A stretch of DNA of 64,000 nt, from the NCBI RefSeq assembly GCF_023516435.1, contig NZ_CP097332.1, forward strand, positions 2,480,001-2,544,000, written 5' to 3'. The notes beneath the pieces are model-generated. The model searched no databases and was not told the origin of the DNA. It saw only the letters and a list, made by a program, of their open reading frames with translations. The stretch is from Jatrophihabitans telluris (GTDB lineage: Bacteria; Actinomycetota; Actinomycetes; Mycobacteriales; Jatrophihabitantaceae). The position numbers and the translations under genes are program-made. This document shows positions 9,101-16,700 of the stretch, one piece after another; position 1 is the stretch's first letter, and each line of letters begins with the position of its first letter.

Positions 9101-9116
9101 TTGTAGGAACCTACAA
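9101..9116. promoter_or_regulatory. Perfect inverted repeat, candidate PucR operator
   Basis: TTGTAGG and CCTACAA form 7-bp arms separated by AA, 45 bp upstream of the regulator ATG (9056) and 105 bp upstream of the APC permease ATG. A perfect dyad between divergent regulator and target genes is the usual place for an autoregulatory operator. No binding data are available here. Confidence 0.6.
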
Positions 9117-9131
9117 GATCAAGCGCGCGCA

Positions 9132-9204
9132 TTGTGGATCCATAGCGGAATCAGAGCCAGCGTCTTGAGGTTTCCCGGCCCTCGCGGATTATCGGTATCC
9201 ACAA
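9132..9204. promoter_or_regulatory. Widely spaced inverted repeat in the APC permease leader
   Basis: TTGTGGAT (9132-9139) is repeated inverted as ATCCACAA (9197-9204). The arms are 57 bp apart, just before the ribosome-binding site AGGAGG at 9211. They could be two half-operators or a leader mRNA hairpin; the sequence alone does not decide. Confidence 0.4.
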
Positions 9205-9220
9205 CCGGCCAGGAGGTCCT

Positions 9221-10699
9221 ATGTCATCCCTCACGTCCGCGCCCACGGACCACAGTCTGAAGCGCGAGTTCAATCTGTGGTCATCGTTCGCGTTCGCGTT
9301 CGCCTTCATCTCCCCGATCGTGGCGCTGTACGGGATCTTCGGGCTGGCCATCACGGCAGCAGGTCCACGTTTCTGGTGGGGCTTCTTCGTGGTGTTCGCC
9401 GGGCAGCTGGTGGTGGCGTTCGTGTTCGCCACCCTGGTCTCGCGCTGGCCGATCGAGGGTTCCATCTACCAGTGGTCGCGCCGGCTGCTCGGTGGCGGCT
9501 ACGGGTGGTTCGCCGGGTGGGCCTACACCTGGACGCTGGTCATCGCGATGGCGACCGTGGCGCTGGGTGCGGCCGGATTCATCGCCAACATCGCAGGAAT
9601 CGACTCTCCCACCGGGACTCAGCGAGCGAGCATCGCCTTCGTCATCCTGCTCTGCGGTACCGGTCTGAACCTGATCGGCCGGCAGGCCCTGAAGATGTTC
9701 ATGACGGCGAGCATCATCGCCGAGGTGATCGGCTCGCTCGGCCTGGGCACATGGCTGCTCGTGTTCCACCGCCACAATTCCCTCAGCGTGCTCATTCACG
9801 GTGCCGGAGCGAGCAACGCCAGTGGCTACTTCTCCCTGTCTGGGCCCTTCCTGGTGGCCGTGGCCTTCATCGGCTTCTCCTTCGTCGGCTTCGAGAGTGC
9901 GGGAGCCATCGCCGAAGAGGTCCACGAGCCGCGCAAGAACCTGCCCAAGGCCGTGATCTTCTCCCTGACCTTCATCGCCGTGGTCGTGATCTACGCCAGC
10001 CTGGCGATCATCCTCGCGATTCCGGACCTGTCGGCCGTGGCCAACGGCTCGGTCGCCGACCCCGTCTACTCCACGCTGACCAGTGCGCTGGGAAGCGGCA
10101 TCGCCCGTCCCGTCGAGGTTCTGTTCGTCGTGGGCTTCCTGGCCAGCTTCCTCGCGCTGCAGACCTCGGCCTCACGCTTGATCTGGGCCTTCGCCCGCGA
10201 CCGTGCCCTGCCCGGCTCGGCCGTGCTGGCGGGCCTGAGCCAGGGTCAGCGACTGCCGCGAGCCGCACTACTGGTCACCACCGTGCTGGGCTCGATCCTG
10301 TTCCTGCTCAGCAATCTCGCGACGAACGTGTACACGATCATGGTGAACTTCTCCTCCGGAGGCTTCTTCCTCGCGTTCCTGTTCCCGCTGATCGGCTTCC
10401 TGGTCGTGCAGTTGCGACGTAGCTGGAAGCCGGGCCCGTTCACCCTGGGCCGCGGATCTCTGGTCCTGACCGCGATCGCCACCGCATGGGTCATCTTCGA
10501 GTTCCTCAACATCGCGTGGCCGCGAAAGGTGTATCCCCAGCGCTACCTCGACTGGTCCGAGTGGATCATGATCGGCGTCCTCGGAGTCATCGGAGCGATC
10601 GTGTACGCCTCGGTGCGTCCGCGCATCATCAGCGCGGCGGTCATCGACCGGGAAGAGGAAGCCGACGAGGCCGTGGACCTGCGATCGGCCACCGCGTGA
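9221..10699 (+). CDS. APC-family amino acid/polyamine permease
   Basis: 492 aa, 12 likely membrane segments, with a strong AGGAGG ribosome-binding site 4 nt before the ATG. The APC superfamily pattern is clear: an SPIVALYGIFG segment in TM1, GWFAGWAYTWT in TM3, the GFESAGAIAEEVHEPRKNLPKA loop (split over TM6 and the following loop) near residue 227, and a Glu/Asp-rich cytoplasmic C-terminus. The family takes up amino acids, polyamines and related amines. The downstream agmatinase-like gene makes a guanidino or amine substrate plausible. The stop overlaps the GTG of the next gene by 4 nt, so it leads a five-gene operon. Confidence 0.92.
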   Translation: MSSLTSAPTDHSLKREFNLWSSFAFAFAFISPIVALYGIFGLAITAAGPRFWWGFFVVFAGQLVVAFVFATLVSRWPIEGSIYQWSRRLLGGGYGWFAGWAYTWTLVIAMATVALGAAGFIANIAGIDSPTGTQRASIAFVILLCGTGLNLIGRQALKMFMTASIIAEVIGSLGLGTWLLVFHRHNSLSVLIHGAGASNASGYFSLSGPFLVAVAFIGFSFVGFESAGAIAEEVHEPRKNLPKAVIFSLTFIAVVVIYASLAIILAIPDLSAVANGSVADPVYSTLTSALGSGIARPVEVLFVVGFLASFLALQTSASRLIWAFARDRALPGSAVLAGLSQGQRLPRAALLVTTVLGSILFLLSNLATNVYTIMVNFSSGGFFLAFLFPLIGFLVVQLRRSWKPGPFTLGRGSLVLTAIATAWVIFEFLNIAWPRKVYPQRYLDWSEWIMIGVLGVIGAIVYASVRPRIISAAVIDREEEADEAVDLRSATA

Positions 10700-11403
10700 C
10701 CGGCACGCCAAGCGCCGGTACCGCCGTCGTGACGGGCGCGGCGAGCGGCATCGGTGCCGCTGCCGCCGCTGAGCTCAAACGACGGGGCTGGTCGGTGGCC
10801 GGGCTCGATCTGCGCCCCGCCCCGGAGTGCGACTACACGGCGCAGGTGGACGTCGGTGATCCCGATGCGGTAGCGGCCGCGGTGGCCCAGGTGCAAGAGC
10901 GCCTCGGGCCCGTGGACTGCGCCGTCTCGGTCGCCGGGTACTACGAGATGCTGCCGGTCTCCGACATCACCGAGCAACAGTGGACGCGGATGCTGCGCGT
11001 GCACGTCGGCGGCCTGGTCAATCTCAGTCGCGCGGTGCTTACCGGGATGCTCGAGCGCGGAACCGGATCGATTGTTGCGGTCGCGAGCGAGTTGGCCGTG
11101 GGCGGCGGCAGCGAGGACGCACACTACGCCGCGGCCAAGGGCGCCATCCTGGGCGTGGTCCGGAGCCTGAGCGCGGAGGTCGCGGGCAGGGGAGTTCGCG
11201 TCAACGCGGTCGCGCCCGGACCGACGGACACGCCGTTACTGGCCGCGGATTCGCCGTGGCGGGCGCCGGATTACCTGCGCACGCTGCCGCTGGGACGCCT
11301 CGTCAGCGCCGAGGAAGTGGCCTTGTGCATAGCGTTTCTCGCCGACGAGGCCACCTTCTGTGTCGGCGAAGTCCTCAACCCCAACGCTGGAGCGGTGATC
11401 TAA
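10696..11403 (+). CDS. Short-chain dehydrogenase/reductase
   Basis: 235 aa from the GTG at 10696, chosen because it makes a GTGA overlap with the permease stop and sits just before the nucleotide-binding motif; the frame is open further upstream inside the permease gene. Classical SDR features: TGAASGIG near residue 12, a Ser then Tyr-Ala-Ala-Ala-Lys active site, and NAVAPGPTDTP. It oxidises or reduces a hydroxyl/carbonyl with NAD(P). Followed 3 nt later by a second SDR, suggesting two successive redox steps in the same pathway. Confidence 0.9.
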   Translation: MTGTPSAGTAVVTGAASGIGAAAAAELKRRGWSVAGLDLRPAPECDYTAQVDVGDPDAVAAAVAQVQERLGPVDCAVSVAGYYEMLPVSDITEQQWTRMLRVHVGGLVNLSRAVLTGMLERGTGSIVAVASELAVGGGSEDAHYAAAKGAILGVVRSLSAEVAGRGVRVNAVAPGPTDTPLLAADSPWRAPDYLRTLPLGRLVSAEEVALCIAFLADEATFCVGEVLNPNAGAVI

Positions 11404-12174
11404 GTGATCCAGGATGCGCCACTGACCGGCAAGATCGCGCTCGTCACCGGTGCCGCTCAGGGCATGGGGGCGTCACACGCCCGACGCCTGGCGGCCGACG
11501 GTGCGACAGTGGCGGTCAATGACCTCACTTCCTCGCCGGCGCTCACCGCACTCGCCGGTGAGATCGGCGGTATCGCCGCTCCGGGCGACGTGAGCGATCC
11601 AGCCGAGGTCCAGCGCCTGGTTGCCGGCGTCCAAGCCCAACTCGGACCCGTCGACGTCCTTGTCGCCAACCACGCCTACATGAGCATGGCGGCGTTCCTC
11701 GACTACGACCTGGCTGACTGGTGGAAGGTCCTCGACACGAATCTGGGCGGCACCTTCCACCTCATCCAGGCCGTGCTCCCCGGCATGCGCAGCCGCGGTG
11801 GCGGCCGGATCGTGGTGGTGGCCAGCGAGTGGGGCGTCATCGGCTGGCCGCAAGCGACGGCGTACGCGGCCTCCAAGGCCGGCCTCATCGCTCTCGTCAA
11901 GACGCTGGGACGCGAACTGGCGCCGGAGTCGATCATCGTCAACGCCGTCGCACCCGGCGTCACCGACACCCCGCAGTTGGAGGTCGACGCCCACGACGCC
12001 GGAGTGAGCCTGGCCGAGATCCATGCCCGATACGCCGCGGGCATCCCGTTGGGCCGGATCGGCGCGCCGGAGGAGATCTCCGGGGTCGTGGCGTTGTTGT
12101 CGGACTTCCGCCTCTCGGCGATGGTCGGCCAAGTCGTCCAAGCCAACGGAGGCTCGACCCGTACCCGGGCGTGA
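11404..12174 (+). CDS. Short-chain dehydrogenase/reductase
   Basis: 256 aa, GTG start directly after the TAA of the preceding SDR. TGAAQGMG near residue 16 binds the cofactor, VANHAY corresponds to the NNAG motif, the active site is YAASK with an upstream Ser, and NAVAPGVTDTP follows. It is about one third diverged from its neighbour by eye, so the two are not a recent duplication. Role inferred: NAD(P)-dependent step in the amine/alcohol pathway of this operon. Confidence 0.9.
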   Translation: MIQDAPLTGKIALVTGAAQGMGASHARRLAADGATVAVNDLTSSPALTALAGEIGGIAAPGDVSDPAEVQRLVAGVQAQLGPVDVLVANHAYMSMAAFLDYDLADWWKVLDTNLGGTFHLIQAVLPGMRSRGGGRIVVVASEWGVIGWPQATAYAASKAGLIALVKTLGRELAPESIIVNAVAPGVTDTPQLEVDAHDAGVSLAEIHARYAAGIPLGRIGAPEEISGVVALLSDFRLSAMVGQVVQANGGSTRTRA

Positions 12175-12223
12175 GTAAGCCCCGCCGCCATAGCTGCAGT
12201 CATGATCAGAGGGACGAGAACCC

Positions 12224-13195
12224 GTGACCGAGCAACACCAGCACTCCCCCGACGGAATCGTCGGTCAGATCGACGGACTGCAAGTCCCCCGGTATGCGGG
12301 CTTGACGACGTTCGCTCGGCTGCCCCGCCTGGAGGACGTCAACGCCTACGACGTCGCCGTGGTCGGACTGCCGTTCGACACCGGTGTGACCTACCGGCCA
12401 GGAGCCCGTTTCGGCCCGTCGCACATCCGGCAGGCATCGAGGCTCCTGCGGCCCTACAACCCCGCGCTGGACGCCGAACCGTTCCGTGAGGCGCAGGTCG
12501 TCGACGCCGGAGACATCGCCTGCAACCCCTTCGACATCGCGGCTGCCCTCCAGCAGATCGAGCAGGGACTCACGCCACTGATCGGCGACGGCCGCCCCTT
12601 CCTTGCCCTCGGCGGCGATCACACGGTCGCCCTGCCTGCGCTGCGAGCGATCAATGCCGTGCACGGTCCGGTCGCGCTGGTGCACTTCGACGCGCACCTG
12701 GACACCTGGGACACCTACTTCGACGCGCCGACCACCCACGGCACTCCGTTTCGCCGCGCATCGGAGGAAGGCCTGCTGCTCAAGGGGAATTCCGCCCACG
12801 TCGGCATCCGCGGGTCGCTGTACGACCGGCAGGATCTGCTCGACGACGTCGAGCTGGGATTCACGATCGTGCACTGCCGCGACATCGAACGGATCGGCGT
12901 CGCCGGGGTCCTGGAACGCGTACTCGACCGCGTGGGCACGGCGAAGGTCTACGTCTCCATCGACATCGACGTGCTGGACCCGGCCTTCGCGCCGGCGACG
13001 GGTACACCCGAAGCCGGCGGCATGACCAGTCGCGAACTGCTGGCCGTCCTGCGGGGCATGAGCGAACTACCCGTCGTCGGAGCGGATATCGTCGAGGTGT
13101 CGCCCGCGTACGACCACGCCGAGATCACCGCAGTGGCGGCGGCAAACCTGGCCTACGAACTGGTGACGATCATGGCGATGGGAAAGCGTCGATGA
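12224..13195 (+). CDS. Agmatinase/guanidino-acid ureohydrolase family protein
   Basis: 323 aa from a GTG at 12224, preceded by an AGAGGGA-like ribosome-binding site; 49 nt after the second SDR. The ureohydrolase fold hydrolyses a guanidinium group to urea and an amine using two Mn ions. Metal ligands are all visible: His133 in LGGDHT, Asp156/His158/Asp160 in HFDAHLDTWD and the two Asp of SIDIDVLDPAFAP near 246. The N-terminal GLPFDTGVTYRPGARFGP motif is the agmatinase-type pattern. Agmatine, guanidinobutyrate and guanidinopropionate are all possible substrates. Confidence 0.92.
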   Translation: MTEQHQHSPDGIVGQIDGLQVPRYAGLTTFARLPRLEDVNAYDVAVVGLPFDTGVTYRPGARFGPSHIRQASRLLRPYNPALDAEPFREAQVVDAGDIACNPFDIAAALQQIEQGLTPLIGDGRPFLALGGDHTVALPALRAINAVHGPVALVHFDAHLDTWDTYFDAPTTHGTPFRRASEEGLLLKGNSAHVGIRGSLYDRQDLLDDVELGFTIVHCRDIERIGVAGVLERVLDRVGTAKVYVSIDIDVLDPAFAPATGTPEAGGMTSRELLAVLRGMSELPVVGADIVEVSPAYDHAEITAVAAANLAYELVTIMAMGKRR

Positions 13196-14079
13196 GCTCC
13201 CCCGCGGCGGCCCTGCCCTGGCCGGACGGAAAGACGTCGGCCGCGTCGTTCACCTTCGACATCGACGCCGAGTCCGCGGTGCTCTGGCGAACTCCGCACA
13301 ACGGCACCCGCATGAGCGTGATGAGCCATCAGGCCTACGGCCCGCTTGTCGGCGTCCCGCGGCTGCTCGCCCTGTTGGACCGGCACCAGATCAGATCAAC
13401 CTTCTTCGTACCCGGTTACACCGCCGAGCGGTACCCCACCGTGGTCCGCGACATCGTCGCGGCCGGGCATGAGATCGCCCACCACGGCTACCTGCACGAA
13501 CAACCCACCGGCCTCACCGTGGCCGAGGAAGCCGAGGCTCTCGACCGCGGTCTGGACGCGTTGGAGCGCGTTGCCGGTATCCGTCCCGTCGGTTATCGAG
13601 CGCCGATGTGGGATCTGTCCTGGCACACTCCTGAGCTGCTGGCGGCGCGGGACTTCCTCTACGACTCCAGCCTGATGGACGCCGACCACCCCTACGAGCT
13701 GGCCCTGACCCCAGGCGCGACGAGCTCCATCGTCGAGATTCCGATCCAGTGGTCCCTGGACGACTGGGAGCAATACTGCTTCCTGCCCGACGTCTCCGGC
13801 AGTGGCCTCATCGAGACACCGGCGAAAGCCCGCGAGCTCTGGCAGGCCGAGTTCGAAGGCCTGCGAACGGTCGGTGGCTGTTGGGTGCTCACCAACCATC
13901 CGTTCCTGTCGGGGCGAACGTCGCGAGCTCACCAGCTCGACCAGCTCATGGCCCACGTAGCCGGCTGCGACGACGTCTGGCTGACGTCGCTGGAGGAAAT
14001 CGCCCGTCATACGCGCCGGCTGGCGCTGACCCCACGAACGATCGAGCCGCCCGCCGGTCTGGACGCCCCCGATGCGTGA
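13192..14079 (+). CDS. Polysaccharide deacetylase-fold hydrolase (NodB/PuuE-like)
   Basis: 295 aa, ATGA overlap with the ureohydrolase. The NodB-type fold shows a catalytic Asp in FTFDID near 23, a metal-binding GHEIAHHGYLHE near 100 and GYRAPMWDLS near 142. No signal peptide is present, so it acts in the cytoplasm on a small molecule, like allantoinase PuuE or N-acyl-amine deacetylases, rather than on peptidoglycan. In the operon it could remove an acyl or cyclic amide group before or after the ureohydrolase. Confidence 0.87.
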   Translation: MSSPAAALPWPDGKTSAASFTFDIDAESAVLWRTPHNGTRMSVMSHQAYGPLVGVPRLLALLDRHQIRSTFFVPGYTAERYPTVVRDIVAAGHEIAHHGYLHEQPTGLTVAEEAEALDRGLDALERVAGIRPVGYRAPMWDLSWHTPELLAARDFLYDSSLMDADHPYELALTPGATSSIVEIPIQWSLDDWEQYCFLPDVSGSGLIETPAKARELWQAEFEGLRTVGGCWVLTNHPFLSGRTSRAHQLDQLMAHVAGCDDVWLTSLEEIARHTRRLALTPRTIEPPAGLDAPDA

Positions 14080-14109
14080 TGGCGGTCCGGCCCTCCCGAT
14101 TGCGGCCTG

Positions 14110-14343
14110 GTGAACCAGCTCATCCAGGTCGTCGGCTCGCTGCTCGTACTGGCCGGGTTCGCGTTGGCGCAGACCGGCGTGTTGGAGCAGCGATCAGCCA
14201 GATATCTCATCCTGAATCTGACCGGATCGGCGATCCTCGCCGTCCAGGCCGTCCTGTTGAGGCAGTGGGGATTCCTGCTGCTGGAGGGCGTCTGGGCCGT
14301 GGTTTCGGCGCTCAGCCTAGCCCGCGTCCGACGTTCGCGCTGA
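14110..14343 (+). CDS. Small membrane protein, CBU_0592-like
   Basis: 77 aa, GTG start, 30 nt after the deacetylase gene. Three hydrophobic helices and a basic C-terminus (RVRRSR). The pattern of an early LIQVVGSLLVLAGFALAQ helix, a LILNLTGSAIL helix and a final LLEGVWAVVS helix resembles the CBU_0592 family of small inner-membrane proteins of unknown role. It may be co-transcribed but no functional link is evident. Confidence 0.7.
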   Translation: MNQLIQVVGSLLVLAGFALAQTGVLEQRSARYLILNLTGSAILAVQAVLLRQWGFLLLEGVWAVVSALSLARVRRSR

Positions 14344-14400
14344 CGGACGTGGGTCGCTGGATCCGTGCATCGAACTGCTGTGGCCGCCCCCGGCGGCGAC

Positions 14401-14865
14401 TCAGTGCTCGCCCTTGATCACGAAGTACGAACCGCGGATCTCGCCGGCCAGCTTCGACTTCTGCCGGGCGAACTTGAACTGCGGTGCGAGCTCGTCGGGA
14501 ATGTCCATCCCCTGTGACAGCTTGAACCCGACCGCGCGCTTACCCGCATCCGCGATCGTGTACATCACGTTGACCGACAGGCCCGACTCGTAGAAGACGT
14601 AGGCCATCCGGATGCCCTCGACTTCGAAGGACGTCGCCTCCAGGGGACGGCTCGCGAACACGATCCCGCGCTCGTCCTGCAGGACGCGATTCACCCAGTC
14701 GATCGTTGCGCTCGCCTCGTCGGCCGACTCGACCGTGAAGACGTGGTCGTACTTGTTCTTGAAATAGCGCGCTTCGTTCGCTCTCAATCCGGCGAGCGCC
14801 TCCGCTACGGGCGAGGATTCCAGCCCGGCGCTGGACACGTTCACGAAGTCGACGACTTGCCCCAC
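14401..14865 (-). CDS. Hypothetical 154-aa soluble protein
   Basis: GTG start at 14865 with a good GGGAGG ribosome-binding site 5 nt upstream, which supports it as a real gene. I do not recognise the family. The protein is an alpha/beta-looking soluble domain without signal or membrane segments; a KNKYDHVFTVESADEAS stretch, an acidic middle and a Lys-rich C-terminus (RQKSKLAGEIRGSYFVIKGEH region) stand out. It is monocistronic, convergent with the small membrane protein gene and 54 nt downstream of the cupin gene. Confidence 0.7.
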   Translation of the reverse strand: MGQVVDFVNVSSAGLESSPVAEALAGLRANEARYFKNKYDHVFTVESADEASATIDWVNRVLQDERGIVFASRPLEATSFEVEGIRMAYVFYESGLSVNVMYTIADAGKRAVGFKLSQGMDIPDELAPQFKFARQKSKLAGEIRGSYFVIKGEH

Positions 14866-14919
14866 GACAACCTCCCAAGTTCGATCTGTGAGACGAACCG
14901 TAGCGGGTCGCCCGCGCCT

Positions 14920-15339
14920 TCAGTCAGTGGCGGCTGCGGCTGTGTGCGCGGCGGCGTACTGCTCATCGCTGACCGGCTCGAGCCACGTGGTGGCCTCGCC
15001 GTCGCCGGCGGCGTCGAGAATCGCGTAGTGGCACATCATCGTCTCCGACGTCCCGCCGTGCCAGTGTTGTTCGCCGGCCGGTGTCCAGACCGCGTCTCCG
15101 GCTCGCATCCGGAACGCGCGCCCGTCGCGGGTCGCCACCAGGCCGGTGCCGTCGGTGCACCGCAACAGCTGCCCGTTGGCGTGCGAGTGCCAGTTCGTCC
15201 GCGCGCCCGGGGTGAACCGGACGAGGCCAACCACGAGCTGCGACTTACCGTCGCCGCTGAAGACGGGATCGAGGTAGACGTCGCCGGTGAAGTTCTCCGC
15301 CGGGGTCTTGACGGTGGTGGGCGTGGGCTGACGTTGCAT
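14920..15339 (-). CDS. Cupin-domain protein
   Basis: 139 aa, ATG start at 15339. A single double-stranded beta-helix domain: the first cupin motif is GARTNWHSHANGQLL near residue 45 (two His) and the second is GDAVWTPAGEQHWHG near 81 (His). The similarity is to quercetinase/carboxymuconolactone-decarboxylase-associated cupins. Metal-dependent binding or isomerisation of a small molecule is likely. It follows the zinc dehydrogenase gene on the same strand by 83 nt. Confidence 0.85.
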   Translation of the reverse strand: MQRQPTPTTVKTPAENFTGDVYLDPVFSGDGKSQLVVGLVRFTPGARTNWHSHANGQLLRCTDGTGLVATRDGRAFRMRAGDAVWTPAGEQHWHGGTSETMMCHYAILDAAGDGEATTWLEPVSDEQYAAAHTAAAATD

Positions 15340-15422
15340 GCTGCGGCTCCTCAGGTGGGATTTCGGGTCGGACAGGTTCCGGGTCGCACAGGCCCTCGGG
15401 CCGAGACGTGCTTTGGGGAGTA

Positions 15423-16463
15423 TCAGAGCTCGCTGACCCTCAGCAGTGACTTCACCGCACGGCGTTCGTCCATCGCTGCGTAGGCCTCGCCGACGTGGTC
15501 GAGATCGGCTTCGAAGTCGAAAACGCGACCAGGGTTGATGCGACCGGCCATGACATCGGCGAGCAACTCGGGGATGTACTGCCGTGCCGGCGCCACGCCG
15601 CCACGGATTCCCACGTTCTTCCAGAAGATGCTCTGGTACTTGAAGTTCTCATACAGCGGAACCCCTACTGCTCCGATCATGCCTCCCGCGCGGGTGACGC
15701 CGACGGCCGTCTCGATCGACTGGTCGGTGCCGACGCACTCCAGGGCGGCGTTGACACCGATACCGTCGGTCAGTTTCACGACGGCCTGAACTGCCGCCTC
15801 CCCGCGCTCCTCCACAATGTCGGTGGCCCCGAACTCGACGGCGAGCGCCTGTCGGGCCGGATTGCGGCTGAGGACGATGATGCGTCCGGCTCCCAGCTTC
15901 TTGGCCGCGATCACTGCGCACAACCCAACCGCGCCGTCGCCCACCACGGCCACCGTGTCGCCGACCTTGACGTCGGCCATCCGCGCGGCGTGGTAGCCGG
16001 TGCACATGACATCGGACAGCGCGGTGAAGGAGGCCAGCTGCTCGTCGGTGAAATCCGAGCCGGGGACCTTCACCAATGTCGCGTCGGCGAAGGGGGCGCG
16101 AACGAGCTCACCCTGACCGCCGTCGTGCTCGCCGTCTCCGAAGGCTCCGCCGTGGCTGCAATTGGACTGGAACCCGGCGAGGCACGCTGGGCATTCGCCG
16201 TCGCTGAACGTGAACGGTGCGATGACGAAGTCGCCCTTGGTCAGATCGGTGACATCCTCGCCGACCTCTTCGACGACGCCGACGTACTCGTGCCCGATGC
16301 TGCCGATCTTGTGCGGGTTGACGCCGCGGTAGTACCAGAGGTCCGACCCGCACACACAGCCTCGAACCACCCGGACGATGGCATCGCTGGGCGCTTCGAT
16401 GCGAGGTTCGGGGCGCTCGCCGAGCGTGATGTTCGCCTTGCCGTTGAAGAGTGCTGCTCTCAT
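15423..16463 (-). CDS. Zinc-dependent alcohol dehydrogenase (MDR family)
   Basis: 346 aa. Catalytic zinc ligands are in GCVCGSDLW (Cys) and GHEYVGVVEEVG (His, Glu). The structural zinc loop is partly replaced: CPACLAGFQSNC has three cysteines visible. The Rossmann motif is VVGDGAVGLCAV near 172. Clustered with a cupin, it probably oxidises a small alcohol or aldehyde, but the substrate is not predictable. A 237-nt stretch upstream to the GGDEF-EAL gene holds no convincing gene. Confidence 0.88.
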   Translation of the reverse strand: MRAALFNGKANITLGERPEPRIEAPSDAIVRVVRGCVCGSDLWYYRGVNPHKIGSIGHEYVGVVEEVGEDVTDLTKGDFVIAPFTFSDGECPACLAGFQSNCSHGGAFGDGEHDGGQGELVRAPFADATLVKVPGSDFTDEQLASFTALSDVMCTGYHAARMADVKVGDTVAVVGDGAVGLCAVIAAKKLGAGRIIVLSRNPARQALAVEFGATDIVEERGEAAVQAVVKLTDGIGVNAALECVGTDQSIETAVGVTRAGGMIGAVGVPLYENFKYQSIFWKNVGIRGGVAPARQYIPELLADVMAGRINPGRVFDFEADLDHVGEAYAAMDERRAVKSLLRVSEL

Positions 16464-16700
16464 GTCTGCTCCCAGGTCTGTGACGGCCGCACAATCACCG
16501 TGATCGCTCCGGTGCCGAACGCGGTGTCCGTTGTGCTCATGTGACCAGTGAAGCCGACCGTGCCGGCGGTGGGGAGGGTCTGCCCGCCCAGGTAACCGCA
16601 GTACCCCCTTCGACTCGTACTCGCGATCGCGGTCCCGCGGCCATGCGCGGGCACGAACAGCTCGCCTTCGTCTTCCGGCGACATCGCGGAGAAGAGTCGA

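Noticed and set aside
14383-14397. GCCGCC/GGCGGC hairpin as a terminator between the convergent genes
   Set aside because: Only six pairs in a GC-rich background and no T-tract; such stems occur by chance here.
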